Positions 1-6,526 of a stretch of DNA of 10,676 bases are shown piece by piece. The notes beneath the pieces were generated by a model that did not search any database, was not told the DNA's origin, and saw only the letters and a program-made list of their open reading frames with translations. The first letter of the stretch is position 1. Every line of letters begins with the position of its first letter. Source of the stretch: an uncultured Oscillospiraceae bacterium (lineage in GTDB: Bacteria > Bacillota > Clostridia > Oscillospirales > Oscillospiraceae); NCBI GenBank assembly GCA_934573945.1, contig CAKTMQ010000046.1:1-10676 (forward strand), in the 5' to 3' direction. A program made the position numbers and the translations under genes.

Positions 1-1
1 G

Positions 2-70
2 GTGGCTGGCGCCAACATCGCCGGCTTCAAGAAGGTCGCCGAGGCTATGATGGAGCAGGGCTGCTTCTAA
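2..70 (+). CDS. gdhA: NADP-dependent glutamate dehydrogenase, C-terminal end (5' part outside the window)
   Basis: Only the last 22 codons are present, ending in TAA at 68-70. The peptide contains VAGANIAGFKKVAEAMMEQ and ends GCF. The stretch GANIAGF.KVA.AM..QG is the characteristic C-terminus of hexameric bacterial glutamate dehydrogenases, which interconvert 2-oxoglutarate plus ammonia and glutamate in the cytoplasm. The reading frame is set by the stop codon and by this family match; other frames give no recognisable peptide. A strong terminator begins about 33 nt after the stop, as expected for the end of a transcription unit. The identification rests on a short tail recognised from memory, so the family is fairly secure but cofactor specificity is not shown. 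Confidence 0.8.
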   Translation: MAGANIAGFKKVAEAMMEQGCF

Positions 71-102
71 GCCGAACCTCCATTCTGCCAAACAACACAC
101 AT

Positions 103-140
103 AAAAAAGGTTCCGGAGCATTCGCTCCGGAACCTTTTTT
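103..140. terminator. Bidirectional intrinsic terminator between convergent genes
   Basis: A perfect 17-bp inverted repeat pairs 103-119 with 124-140 around the 4-nt loop ATTC. The GC-rich core is GGTTCCGGAGC. The arms begin with six A and end with six T, so a U-tract follows the hairpin when read from either strand. It lies 33 nt after the gdhA stop on + and is the last of three hairpins met by minus-strand transcripts leaving the GH25 gene. It can therefore serve both converging units. Confidence 0.93.
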
Positions 141-142
141 GC

Positions 143-180
143 AAGAAGAAAGCCACCGCCGGTGCGGTGACTTTCTTCTT
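143..180 (-). terminator. Second hairpin of the convergent terminator region
   Basis: A 17-bp inverted repeat pairs 143-159 with 164-180 around a 4-nt loop. One position (C153 against A170) is a mismatch in + RNA but becomes a G-U pair in minus-strand RNA, so the hairpin is fully paired only when read leftward from the GH25 gene. The outer stem is A/G on one arm and C/T on the other, giving a CUUUCUUCUU-like tail rather than a clean U-tract. It probably backs up the terminator at 103-140. A role in protecting the 3' end is equally possible. Confidence 0.6.
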
Positions 181-185
181 GTCCG

Positions 186-219
186 CTCCCTGCAGCGTGC
201 CGTGCGCCGCTGCAGGGAG
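186..219 (-). terminator. GC-rich hairpin just downstream of the GH25 gene
   Basis: A perfect 12-bp stem pairs 186-197 (CTCCCTGCAGCG) with 208-219 (CGCTGCAGGGAG) around a 10-nt loop. It begins 5 nt beyond the GH25 stop codon on the minus strand. No U-tract follows directly, so it is not a textbook terminator by itself. Together with the two hairpins to its left it forms a three-stem 3' region. Read from +, it would lie beyond the gdhA terminator. Confidence 0.5.
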
Positions 220-224
220 GTTTG

Positions 225-1121
225 TCAATTTTCCCGGGGAATAAACAGCAGGTTTTCGTCCACCTGAATGTCGATACCGTTCACCTGCCCGTTGGCGGTG
301 TACTGCCACATATCGAAGCGGTAGTAGAAATCCGGGTAGTTGTTGTAATCCGCCACCCACAGGGAATAGTCCGCCAGCCGGCTCAGGTCGTAGTGATAAT
401 AGCCCTGCTGACGGTTAATGTACACACCGGCCTGGTAGCCCGCCGCCTGAATGGTCTGGCAGAAAGCCACGGCGCTGTCGGTGAGGTTGGCGTAGTCATA
501 GGTGCGGGTGCGGGAATCCTCCGCAAAGATAGGCTCCCAGTCGTAATAGACCGGCAGCTCCAGCGTCCGCCCGGCCAGCTGCTCCAGCACGTACCGGGCT
601 TCCGCCTCACCCTCCTCCGCTGTCAGTGCCTGAGAGAAGAAGTAGGCGCCCACATCCAGCCCGGCATCGTGAGCCCCATCCAGATGCTGACCGAACAGCC
701 CATCGGGCTGCAGGGCGCCCTTGCTGCCGTAGCCCCGATAACCCAGCCGGACAACGGCGAACTCGATGCCGTCCGCTGCCGCCTGCTGCCAGTCCACGTT
801 TTTCTGGAACACCGACAGATCGATGCCCCGCCGGACGGTGAACGCATCCCCCTGATAATAGGGACGGCCATACAGCGTAACGAACTGCCAGCGCCGCAGA
901 GGATTGACGGCGAAGTTGTCGTGGGGCGTCAGCCACACCATGTTGGCCCCGTCGTTGACATAGACCTGCCCCGCGTGGGGATCCGGCTCCTGCGGCTGTG
1001 CCGCCGGACGCAGGGAGCGGAGCACCACCGTCAGGAGCAGCGCGGCAGCGCCCAGCGCCAGCGCAGTGGCCAGCAGCAGCGGCAGACGGCTGCGCCGCCG
1101 TTTCAGTCTCCGGCGGCTCAT
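225..1121 (-). CDS. Membrane-anchored GH25 family lysozyme (N-acetylmuramidase)
   Basis: The product is 298 aa. A very basic N-terminus (about 12 residues rich in Arg) precedes one hydrophobic segment, residues 13-37, with no lipobox or clear cleavage site, so a signal anchor with an extracellular catalytic domain is likely. The GH25 domain runs from about residue 97 to the end. It contains GIDLS (Asp101), YYDWEP (Asp194 and Glu196, the DxE catalytic pair), YFFSQA, and the C-terminal WQYTANGQVNGID block. GH25 enzymes cut the beta-1,4 bond between N-acetylmuramic acid and N-acetylglucosamine in peptidoglycan. The ATG overlaps the upstream gene's stop as ATGA, with GGAAG 7 nt before it, so it is probably translationally coupled and the last gene of the cluster. 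No cell-wall-binding repeats were seen. A housekeeping remodelling role is inferred; the family call is firm. Confidence 0.92.
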   Translation of the reverse strand: MSRRRLKRRRSRLPLLLATALALGAAALLLTVVLRSLRPAAQPQEPDPHAGQVYVNDGANMVWLTPHDNFAVNPLRRWQFVTLYGRPYYQGDAFTVRRGIDLSVFQKNVDWQQAAADGIEFAVVRLGYRGYGSKGALQPDGLFGQHLDGAHDAGLDVGAYFFSQALTAEEGEAEARYVLEQLAGRTLELPVYYDWEPIFAEDSRTRTYDYANLTDSAVAFCQTIQAAGYQAGVYINRQQGYYHYDLSRLADYSLWVADYNNYPDFYYRFDMWQYTANGQVNGIDIQVDENLLFIPREN

Positions 1122-1717
1122 AGGGCATCTTCCGCCGTCAGGCGCGCCATCAGTTCATTGGCAAATGCCCGGGCGCGCTCGGCCTTCTCCGCGTCCATGA
1201 AGGGTGTCTGATAGTTCAGATGCCGCTCACCGTACAGCCCCAGCCACCGCAGATGGGCGTGCTTGCAGGTGCGGCGCACTCCCATCTCCCAGATGTCCGC
1301 GCCACGCTCCACCGGATAGCCGCTGGTGGTGATCACCGCCAGCGCCTTTCCCTCCCACAGGGAAGGCCCCCGCTCGTCGCCATAGTACTTGCACAGCGCA
1401 TAGATGCACCGATCCATGGCCGCTTTCAGCGGCGCGGTGCAGTACCAGTTGTAGATAGGGCTGGCCAGCAGCACCAGATCGCAGGCCAGAATATCCTCAA
1501 AAACAGCCGTCATGTCGTCGTCGATCACACAGCCGGGCGACGTCCAGTCCCACTGACAGCCGCGGCAGGCCATGCAGGGATGGATGGCCTCATCGTACAG
1601 CGAGTGTACCACAGCGGTGTTGCCCGCCTGCCGCCATGCCGCCAGAAACTCCGTCAGCAGGGCGCGGGTATTGCTCTGCGCTCCACGGGGGGAGGCAAAC
1701 AGCACACAGCAGTTCAT
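1118..1717 (-). CDS. NAD(P)H-dependent FMN reductase / iron-sulfur flavoprotein-like
   Basis: The product is 199 aa in a flavodoxin-like fold. The FMN phosphate loop is SPRGAQSNTRAL near residues 9-20, and SPIYNWYCTAPLKAAMDR is the usual second flavin-contacting stretch. Between them lies a cysteine cluster, Cys48-x2-Cys51-x2-Cys54-x8-Cys63, followed by VIDDDM. This resembles the compact cluster-binding motif of iron-sulfur flavoproteins from anaerobes, though the last spacing looks slightly long. The expected role is cytoplasmic electron transfer or reduction of a quinone, nitro compound or oxidant; the substrate cannot be read from sequence. An in-frame ATG at 1762 would overlap the preceding gene by 29 nt. 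The ATG at 1717 is preferred because AGGAG lies 8 nt upstream and it leaves a 16-nt gap. The 3' end overlaps the GH25 start by 4 nt. Confidence 0.85.
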   Translation of the reverse strand: MNCCVLFASPRGAQSNTRALLTEFLAAWRQAGNTAVVHSLYDEAIHPCMACRGCQWDWTSPGCVIDDDMTAVFEDILACDLVLLASPIYNWYCTAPLKAAMDRCIYALCKYYGDERGPSLWEGKALAVITTSGYPVERGADIWEMGVRRTCKHAHLRWLGLYGERHLNYQTPFMDAEKAERARAFANELMARLTAEDAL

Positions 1718-1733
1718 CGTCTTGTCTCCTCTG

Positions 1734-2558
1734 TCACAGTTTTTCAAACAGATGCACGTCAAAAGCGGCGGTGGTGGTCAGGGTATCCAGCGCCGCCAGC
1801 CGCTCCTTGCCTGCCCGAGGTGTTTTCCAGCAGTAGGGCGTCATACCGAACAGCGCCTGAATGTCCTCCCGGCAGGTAAGGGTGATGACCTGCGCCGCGT
1901 GCTCGATGGTCACATAGCGGAAGCCCTCATAGGGTGTTTCGCCGGTCTCGTTGCGGTAGGGCTGGTCGTAGAGCACCTGCTTCATCTCCCACAGGTGCTC
2001 CGCCGCCGGCACCACGTAGAGAAAGTACCCGCCCGGCCGCAGCACGCGGCGAAACTCCTCAATGGCCAGCGGCGAGAAGCAGTCCAGCAGCACGTCGATG
2101 CTGCTGTCGGGGACGGGGAGGTGATACACGCTGGCCACCGCCAGCTCCGCCTGCCGCACCCGTTTGGCGGCGCGGCGCACCATGTCCTTGGAAATATCCA
2201 CACCAGCCACCCGGGGCGACAGCCCCGCCTCCGCCAGCGTCTCGTACAGCGCGGCGGTGTAGTATCCCTCGCCGCATCCGGCGTCCAGCACCGAAGTCCG
2301 GGACGGCGCACAGCGGCATACCATCCGGCACAGCGTCTGCCGTAAGAAGTTGTAGTATCCCCGGTCAAGGAAGGCGCTGCGCGCCTGGGTCATGGCCTTG
2401 TCGTCGCCGGGCGACCTGGAGTGCTTTCGGTTGGCGGGCAGCAGATAGGTATAGCCCTCCCGGGCGATGTCATGGCAGTGGCCGCTGCCGCAGCGGTAGG
2501 AGTGCTCACCGCGTACAAGGGGCTGTCCGCAGATGGGACAGCAGAAAAGACTGCTCAT
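1734..2558 (-). CDS. rlmA: RlmA-family 23S rRNA (guanine-N1)-methyltransferase
   Basis: The product is 274 aa, the usual size for RlmA. The N-terminus has the zinc site Cys7, Cys10, Cys23, His27 with the spacing I recall for the E. coli enzyme, then the family stretch AREGYTYLLPA and SRSPGDDKAM.QARSAFLD (residues about 48-65). The SAM-binding motif VLDAGCGEGYY is at 90-100, and LDCFSPLAIEEFRRVLRPGG is the second half of the Rossmann-like domain. RlmA enzymes methylate N1 of a guanine in helix 35 of 23S rRNA: G745 in the Gram-negative type, G748 in the Gram-positive type (TlrB-like, linked to tylosin tolerance). A Gram-positive host suggests the G748 type, but the sequence alone does not prove the target. 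The ATG overlaps the MATE stop as ATGA, with GGAG 8 nt upstream. The next gene starts 16 nt after its stop. Confidence 0.92.
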   Translation of the reverse strand: MSSLFCCPICGQPLVRGEHSYRCGSGHCHDIAREGYTYLLPANRKHSRSPGDDKAMTQARSAFLDRGYYNFLRQTLCRMVCRCAPSRTSVLDAGCGEGYYTAALYETLAEAGLSPRVAGVDISKDMVRRAAKRVRQAELAVASVYHLPVPDSSIDVLLDCFSPLAIEEFRRVLRPGGYFLYVVPAAEHLWEMKQVLYDQPYRNETGETPYEGFRYVTIEHAAQVITLTCREDIQALFGMTPYCWKTPRAGKERLAALDTLTTTAAFDVHLFEKL

Positions 2559-3952
2559 TGCTCCGTCTCCGATACGGTCACATCATGGATCCACACCGGC
2601 TTGCGGCAGCGGATCATGCACAGCGGCACCTTCAGCAGGCTCTCCGACTGGATGGCAGCAGCCACCAGCCAGTAGTTGCTGCCGTCGCCCAGTACCAGTG
2701 CCAGCAGCGCTGTCAGCGGCAGCGCCAGCAGCCATTGGGGACACAGATCCAGCGCCGCCGACCACACCACATCGCCGCCGGCGCGCAGTACACCGGTAAC
2801 GGCACTGATGGAATAGGCGTGGAGGGGAATAGAGGCGAAAGAGGTGACGGCCAGCGCTGTGGCGATCTTCGCCGGCAGGCCGTAAAGCTCAAAAAGGGGA
2901 AAGATATAGGGCTGGAACACCAGCGGCACCAGCGCCAGTGCCAGCACTGCGATGGCGGTGCCCAGCAGCACGGTGAACTGCAGCAGGCTGCGGCTCAGGG
3001 ACATGACCTCCTCCTTGCTCTGTCCTTCGCCGATGGCGGTGCCCACCATGACGGCGGTGGCGGCGCCCAGACCGAAGCAGACCACCAGAAACAGCCTGCC
3101 CAGATTGCCGGTGACGCCGTAGGCCGCCAGAAAGTCCACAGAGATGGCGGTATAGCCGATGATGACCGTCAGCAGACTGTTGCCCAGTCCCCAGGCCGTC
3201 TCGTTGAGGATCACCGGCCAGGAGTAGCGGATGAACCGCCTGGTCATCTCCCAGCCGGGACGGCAGAAGGCGCCCAGATGCAGCGGCAGCCTTTTGCTGC
3301 GCAGCGCGCAGAACAGGGAGATGAGGAACTCCGCGACACGGGCACACAGCGTGGCGATGGCTGCACCCTGGATCCCCAGCATGGGAAAGCCCAGATTGCC
3401 GTAGATCAGCAGGTAGTTCAGACCGGTGTTCAGCACCGTGGAGAAGGCGAACAGCTTCAGGCCGAAGCTGGGGTTTTCCACGCTGCGCTGCGCGCTGACG
3501 TAGATGGACGAGAGCATATTGAACACGTAGGAAAAGCCGATGATCTGCAGATAGGGTGCGCCCAGCACCGAGAGGTGGTGTTTGTTGGACAGCAGATCCA
3601 TGATCTCCACCGGCCACAGCCACAGCACTACCGCCAGCAGCACCGACAGTCCGGTGCCGATGAAGGAGGCCACGCCGATGGCGCGGCTGATGTTCACCGT
3701 GTCCTGCTTACCCCAGTACTGGCTGGCCAGAATGCCCAGACCACTCTGGATGCCGAACACGATGGAGATCAGCAGGAACACCGGCACATTGGCGGTGGTC
3801 ACCGCCGCCATGGCGTCGTTGCCCAGACGGCTGACCATGAAGGTGTCGATCAGGCCCAGGGAAAAGGTGATGAGATTTTGCAGCGCGATGGGCGCCGTCA
3901 GGCGGAAGAGCCGCTGATAGAAAGAGCGGGGGCGTTTGAGTTCTCGAAACAT
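2555..3952 (-). CDS. MATE family multidrug efflux transporter
   Basis: The product is 465 aa, typical for MATE exporters, and consists of serial hydrophobic segments; twelve membrane helices in two homologous halves are expected for the family. The opening helix region reads RLTAPIALQNLITF..GLIDTFMVSRLGNDAMAAVTTANVP, a classic MATE start, and the second half opens near FIRYSWPVILNETAWGLGNS. MATE proteins expel cationic drugs or metabolites using a Na+ or H+ gradient; the substrate is unknown here. A GTG at 3964 overlaps the upstream stop by 4 nt, but the ATG at 3952 has GAGG 6 nt upstream while the GTG has no Shine-Dalgarno, so the ATG is chosen. The gap to the upstream cysteine desulfurase is 8 nt. 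The stop overlaps the rlmA start. Family certain, start likely. Confidence 0.93.
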   Translation of the reverse strand: MFRELKRPRSFYQRLFRLTAPIALQNLITFSLGLIDTFMVSRLGNDAMAAVTTANVPVFLLISIVFGIQSGLGILASQYWGKQDTVNISRAIGVASFIGTGLSVLLAVVLWLWPVEIMDLLSNKHHLSVLGAPYLQIIGFSYVFNMLSSIYVSAQRSVENPSFGLKLFAFSTVLNTGLNYLLIYGNLGFPMLGIQGAAIATLCARVAEFLISLFCALRSKRLPLHLGAFCRPGWEMTRRFIRYSWPVILNETAWGLGNSLLTVIIGYTAISVDFLAAYGVTGNLGRLFLVVCFGLGAATAVMVGTAIGEGQSKEEVMSLSRSLLQFTVLLGTAIAVLALALVPLVFQPYIFPLFELYGLPAKIATALAVTSFASIPLHAYSISAVTGVLRAGGDVVWSAALDLCPQWLLALPLTALLALVLGDGSNYWLVAAAIQSESLLKVPLCMIRCRKPVWIHDVTVSETEQ

Positions 3953-3960
3953 GATGTACC

Positions 3961-5094
3961 TCACAGCATGGGAAATCGTGTATTTTTGTGACGCAGCAGC
4001 GCCTCATACAGGGTGTCGATGTCGTCGGTGGTGGTCTCGGGGCCGAAGCTGACGCGCAGCACACCGGCGGCGGTGCGCTTGTCCAGCCCCAGCGCCGTCA
4101 CCACATGGCTCAGCTTGCCACGGTGACAGGCGCTGCCGGCGGACAGGCAGATGCCCTGTGCCCCCAGATCCGTCACCACATTGGCGCTGGGGTAGCCCAC
4201 CAGCGATACCATCAGGATATGGGGCGCCTCGCCCTGTCCCACCGTCGTCACGCCGTCGATGGACAGCAGCCGTTCCCGGCAGTAGGCGCGGATGTCCGCC
4301 ATGTGCGCCAGCTTCCGGGGCAGCTCCTCGCTGCGCAGCTGCACGGCCTTGGCAAAACCGGCGATCTGGGCAGTGGCCTCGGTGCCGGAACGGCTGCCGT
4401 TCTCCTGTCCGCCGCCGTGGAGCAGGGGACGGATATTGCGCGGCGCGTCGCCCACATACAGGGCGCCGATGCCCTTGGGACCACCGATCTTGTGGGCGGA
4501 CAGGCTCATCAGATCCACGCCCAGCGTCCGGGGATCGCAGGGTACCTTCAAAAAGCCCTGCACCGCGTCGGTGTGCAGCAGAGCGCGGCTGCCCCGCGCC
4601 TGCAGCAGGCGGCTGATGTCCTGCAGCGGGAACAGGCAGCCTGTCTCGTTGTTCACCAGCATCACGCTGACCACGGCGGTGTCCTCCCGCAGCGCGCCGC
4701 CCACCTGGTCGGCGGTGATGCGGCCGGTCTTGTCGGGCTTGAGATAGGTCACCTCATACCCCTCCTGCTCCAGTGCGCGGCAGGTCTCCAGTATGGCGCT
4801 GTGCTCCACGGTGGTGGTGATGATGTGCCGCCCCACGTGGCGGTTGTGCCACACGGCGGCGCGCAGCGCCCAGTTGTCGCTCTCGGTGCCGCAGGAGGTA
4901 AAGTGCAGCTGTTCCGGCCGGCAGCCCACCGCCCCGGCGATCACGCCCCGGCACTGTTCCACCAGCTTCTTTGCCTCCTGCCCCATGGGGTACTGGGAGG
5001 AGGGATTGCCGTACTGCTCCGTCAGCACGCGGTACATCTCGTCGGCCACCGCCTGCGGTACAGGCGTGGTGGCGGCATGATCCAGATAAATCAT
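3961..5094 (-). CDS. Cysteine desulfurase (NifS/IscS-like, PLP-dependent)
   Basis: The product is 377 aa, normal for the family. It opens IYLDHAATTPVP, as NifS-type enzymes do. Visible landmarks are CGTESDNWAL (about 68-77), VEHSA with His98, HTDAVQG with the PLP-contacting Asp176, SAHKIGGPKGIG with the PLP lysine Lys202, and the active-site loop SAGSACHRGK with catalytic Cys323. The enzyme converts cysteine to alanine and carries the sulfur as a persulfide for Fe-S clusters, thiamine or tRNA thiolation. The open frame extends to 5241, but that extension is the divergent promoter region. The ATG at 5094 has GGGAGG 8 nt upstream and matches the family N-terminus. It is first in the cluster and back to back with mtaB. 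No IscU-type scaffold is adjacent, so a Suf, Isc or dedicated tRNA role cannot be settled. Confidence 0.93.
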   Translation of the reverse strand: MIYLDHAATTPVPQAVADEMYRVLTEQYGNPSSQYPMGQEAKKLVEQCRGVIAGAVGCRPEQLHFTSCGTESDNWALRAAVWHNRHVGRHIITTTVEHSAILETCRALEQEGYEVTYLKPDKTGRITADQVGGALREDTAVVSVMLVNNETGCLFPLQDISRLLQARGSRALLHTDAVQGFLKVPCDPRTLGVDLMSLSAHKIGGPKGIGALYVGDAPRNIRPLLHGGGQENGSRSGTEATAQIAGFAKAVQLRSEELPRKLAHMADIRAYCRERLLSIDGVTTVGQGEAPHILMVSLVGYPSANVVTDLGAQGICLSAGSACHRGKLSHVVTALGLDKRTAAGVLRVSFGPETTTDDIDTLYEALLRHKNTRFPML

Positions 5095-5128
5095 GACTCG
5101 TTCCTCCCTATTTTCAGCCTGTCGGGAC

Positions 5129-5157
5129 TTGTCAGACCCGGCAGAATCAAGTATAAT
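5129..5157 (+). promoter_or_regulatory. Sigma-A-type promoter for mtaB
   Basis: A -35 element TTGTCA (5129-5134) and a perfect -10 TATAAT (5152-5157) are separated by exactly 17 nt. The predicted start is near 5164, giving mtaB a leader of about 79 nt. The leader runs through the promoter that faces the other way. Confidence 0.75.
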
Positions 5158-5174
5158 ACGGTCATATTGATCAC

Positions 5175-5203
5175 CGGCGGCTCCCATACCATGTCCGCCG
5201 CCG
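5175..5203. promoter_or_regulatory. GC-rich inverted repeat within the overlapping leaders
   Basis: A 7-bp stem pairs CGGCGGC (5175-5181) with GCCGCCG (5197-5203) around a 15-nt loop. It lies inside the stretch that both divergent transcripts are predicted to contain, so it could form a stem-loop in either RNA or act as a protein-binding palindrome. No regulator can be named from the sequence, and the repeat may be incidental. Confidence 0.3.
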
Positions 5204-5212
5204 TAATTTTGA

Positions 5213-5241
5213 ATTATACCGCATAAAAAAGGAAAGTGCAA
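5213..5241 (-). promoter_or_regulatory. Sigma-A-type promoter for the cysteine desulfurase cluster
   Basis: Read on the minus strand, TTGCAC (5236-5241) is followed after 17 nt by a perfect -10 TATAAT (5213-5218). The -35 is weak (TTG only) and lies just before the mtaB start codon. The predicted start is near 5206, giving a leader of about 110 nt before the ATG at 5094. The minus-strand TATACT near 5150-5155 is an alternative -10 but lacks a -35. Confidence 0.55.
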
Positions 5242-5242
5242 G

Positions 5243-6526
5243 ATGCGCGTTGCGATTTACACCCTTGGCTGCAAGGTGAACCAATACGAAACACAGGCCA
5301 TGGAGCAGGAGCTGACCCGGCGGGGACATACGCTGGTGCCCTTTGAGGAGCAGGCGGATGCCTACATCGTCAACACCTGCTCTGTCACGGCTGTCAGCGA
5401 CAAGAAGTCCCGCCAGATGATCCGCCGCTGCCGCAAGCTGAACGACCGGGCAGTGGTGGCCGCCTGCGGCTGCTACGTCCAGACCCATCCCGACGAGGCG
5501 GCGGGGCTGGAGCTTGATCTCATCGCCGGAACAGGCGACAGGATGACGTTTCTGGATCTGCTGGAGCAGGCCGCCCGGGAAAAGGAGCCTGTAACGCTGC
5601 TGGACGACGCCCTGCGCCGCCGGGAGTTTGAGGTGCTGTCCGCCGGCGGCATGGCGGAGCGTACCCGCGCCATGCTGAAGATCGAGGACGGTTGTGTGAA
5701 TTTCTGCACCTACTGCATCATACCCTATGCCCGTGGGCCGGTGCGGTCGCTGCCGCTGGAGACCGCCGCGGCGCAGACGGCGCAGCTGCGGCAGGAGGGC
5801 TACCGGGAGCTGGTGCTCACCGGCATCGAGATCTCCAGCTGGGGGCACGACCGCCGGGACGGCAAGACCCTCATCGACCTGCTGGAGGCGGTGTCCGCCG
5901 CCGCGGGGGAGATGCGGCTGCGGCTGGGCAGTCTGGAGCCCCGCACCATCACGGAGGACTTCTGCCGCCGGGCGTCGGCGCTGCCCAACCTGTGTCCTCA
6001 CTTTCACCTGTCGCTTCAGTCCGGCTGTGACGATACCCTGCGGCGAATGAATCGGCGGTACGATACGGCGCGGTTCTACGAGTCGGTGACGCTGCTGCGG
6101 CAGTACTTCGACCACCCGGCCATTACCACCGACCTGATCACCGGCTTCCCCGGTGAGACGGAGGAGGAGTTCAGCCAGACACTGGCGTTCATTCAGCGGT
6201 GCGGCTTTGCCGCCATGCATATTTTCCCCTATTCCATCCGACCCGGCACAAAGGCGGCGGCCATGCCCCAGCTGACGGCGGCGGTGAAGGAGGAGCGGGC
6301 AGCCCGGGCGGCACAGGCGGCGGCGGTTATGCACCAGCAGTATCTGGACGGCTGTGTGGGCAAAACCTATCCGGTGCTGTTCGAGCAGGAGAAGGATGGT
6401 GTTTACACCGGCCATGCGCCCAATTATATGGAGGTGGCGGCGGATGGCCGCGGCCTTCACAATCAGGTGCGGGATGTGACCATCACCGCCAGTAAAGGAG
6501 GACGCCTATGGGGCGAGATACAGTAA
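5243..6526 (+). CDS. mtaB: tRNA (N6-threonylcarbamoyladenosine(37)-C2)-methylthiotransferase MtaB
   Basis: The product is 427 aa, a full-length member of the MiaB/RimO/MtaB radical-SAM methylthiotransferases. The N-terminal UPF0004 domain has the three auxiliary-cluster cysteines: TLGCKVNQYET (Cys10), NTCSVTAVSDKKSRQ (Cys46) and ACGCYVQ (Cys77). The radical-SAM motif is Cys151-x3-Cys155-x2-Cys158 in EDGCVNFCTYCIIPYARGP. HLSLQSGCD, TDLITGFPGE and HIFPYSIRPGTKA follow, and a short C-terminal TRAM-like segment ends the protein. TLGCKVNQYE and VTAVSDKKSRQ point to MtaB rather than MiaB or RimO. The enzyme adds a methylthio group to t6A37 in ANN-decoding tRNAs to give ms2t6A, improving decoding in the cytoplasm. 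A weak AAGGA lies 9 nt before the ATG. The 3' end overlaps yfbR by 19 nt, and a divergent cysteine desulfurase is adjacent. Confidence 0.95.
   Translation: MRVAIYTLGCKVNQYETQAMEQELTRRGHTLVPFEEQADAYIVNTCSVTAVSDKKSRQMIRRCRKLNDRAVVAACGCYVQTHPDEAAGLELDLIAGTGDRMTFLDLLEQAAREKEPVTLLDDALRRREFEVLSAGGMAERTRAMLKIEDGCVNFCTYCIIPYARGPVRSLPLETAAAQTAQLRQEGYRELVLTGIEISSWGHDRRDGKTLIDLLEAVSAAAGEMRLRLGSLEPRTITEDFCRRASALPNLCPHFHLSLQSGCDDTLRRMNRRYDTARFYESVTLLRQYFDHPAITTDLITGFPGETEEEFSQTLAFIQRCGFAAMHIFPYSIRPGTKAAAMPQLTAAVKEERAARAAQAAAVMHQQYLDGCVGKTYPVLFEQEKDGVYTGHAPNYMEVAADGRGLHNQVRDVTITASKGGRLWGEIQ
6494..6501 (+). promoter_or_regulatory. Strong Shine-Dalgarno of yfbR inside the mtaB 3' end
   Basis: AAAGGAGG lies 6 nt before the ATG at 6508, within mtaB codons. 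It fixes the yfbR start despite the 19-nt overlap and suggests yfbR can be translated efficiently on the shared mRNA. Confidence 0.85.

Noticed and set aside
1934-3991. 685-codon open frame on + opposite rlmA and the MATE gene
   Set aside because: Its peptide is Arg/Gln/His/Ala-rich with no recognisable family, it lacks a Shine-Dalgarno, and it lies antisense to two genes with clear family motifs. It is a high-G+C shadow.
3988-5226. 412-codon open frame on + opposite the cysteine desulfurase
   Set aside because: It is low complexity with no domain, and the antisense gene has all PLP-enzyme motifs. Shadow frame.
5095-5241. N-terminal extension of the cysteine desulfurase to 5241
   Set aside because: The extension covers the promoter and leader, does not resemble the family N-terminus, and the ATG at 5094 has a good Shine-Dalgarno.
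5171-6460. 429-codon open frame on - opposite mtaB
   Set aside because: Composition is skewed to His/Gln/Arg/Leu, with no motifs. mtaB on the other strand is complete.
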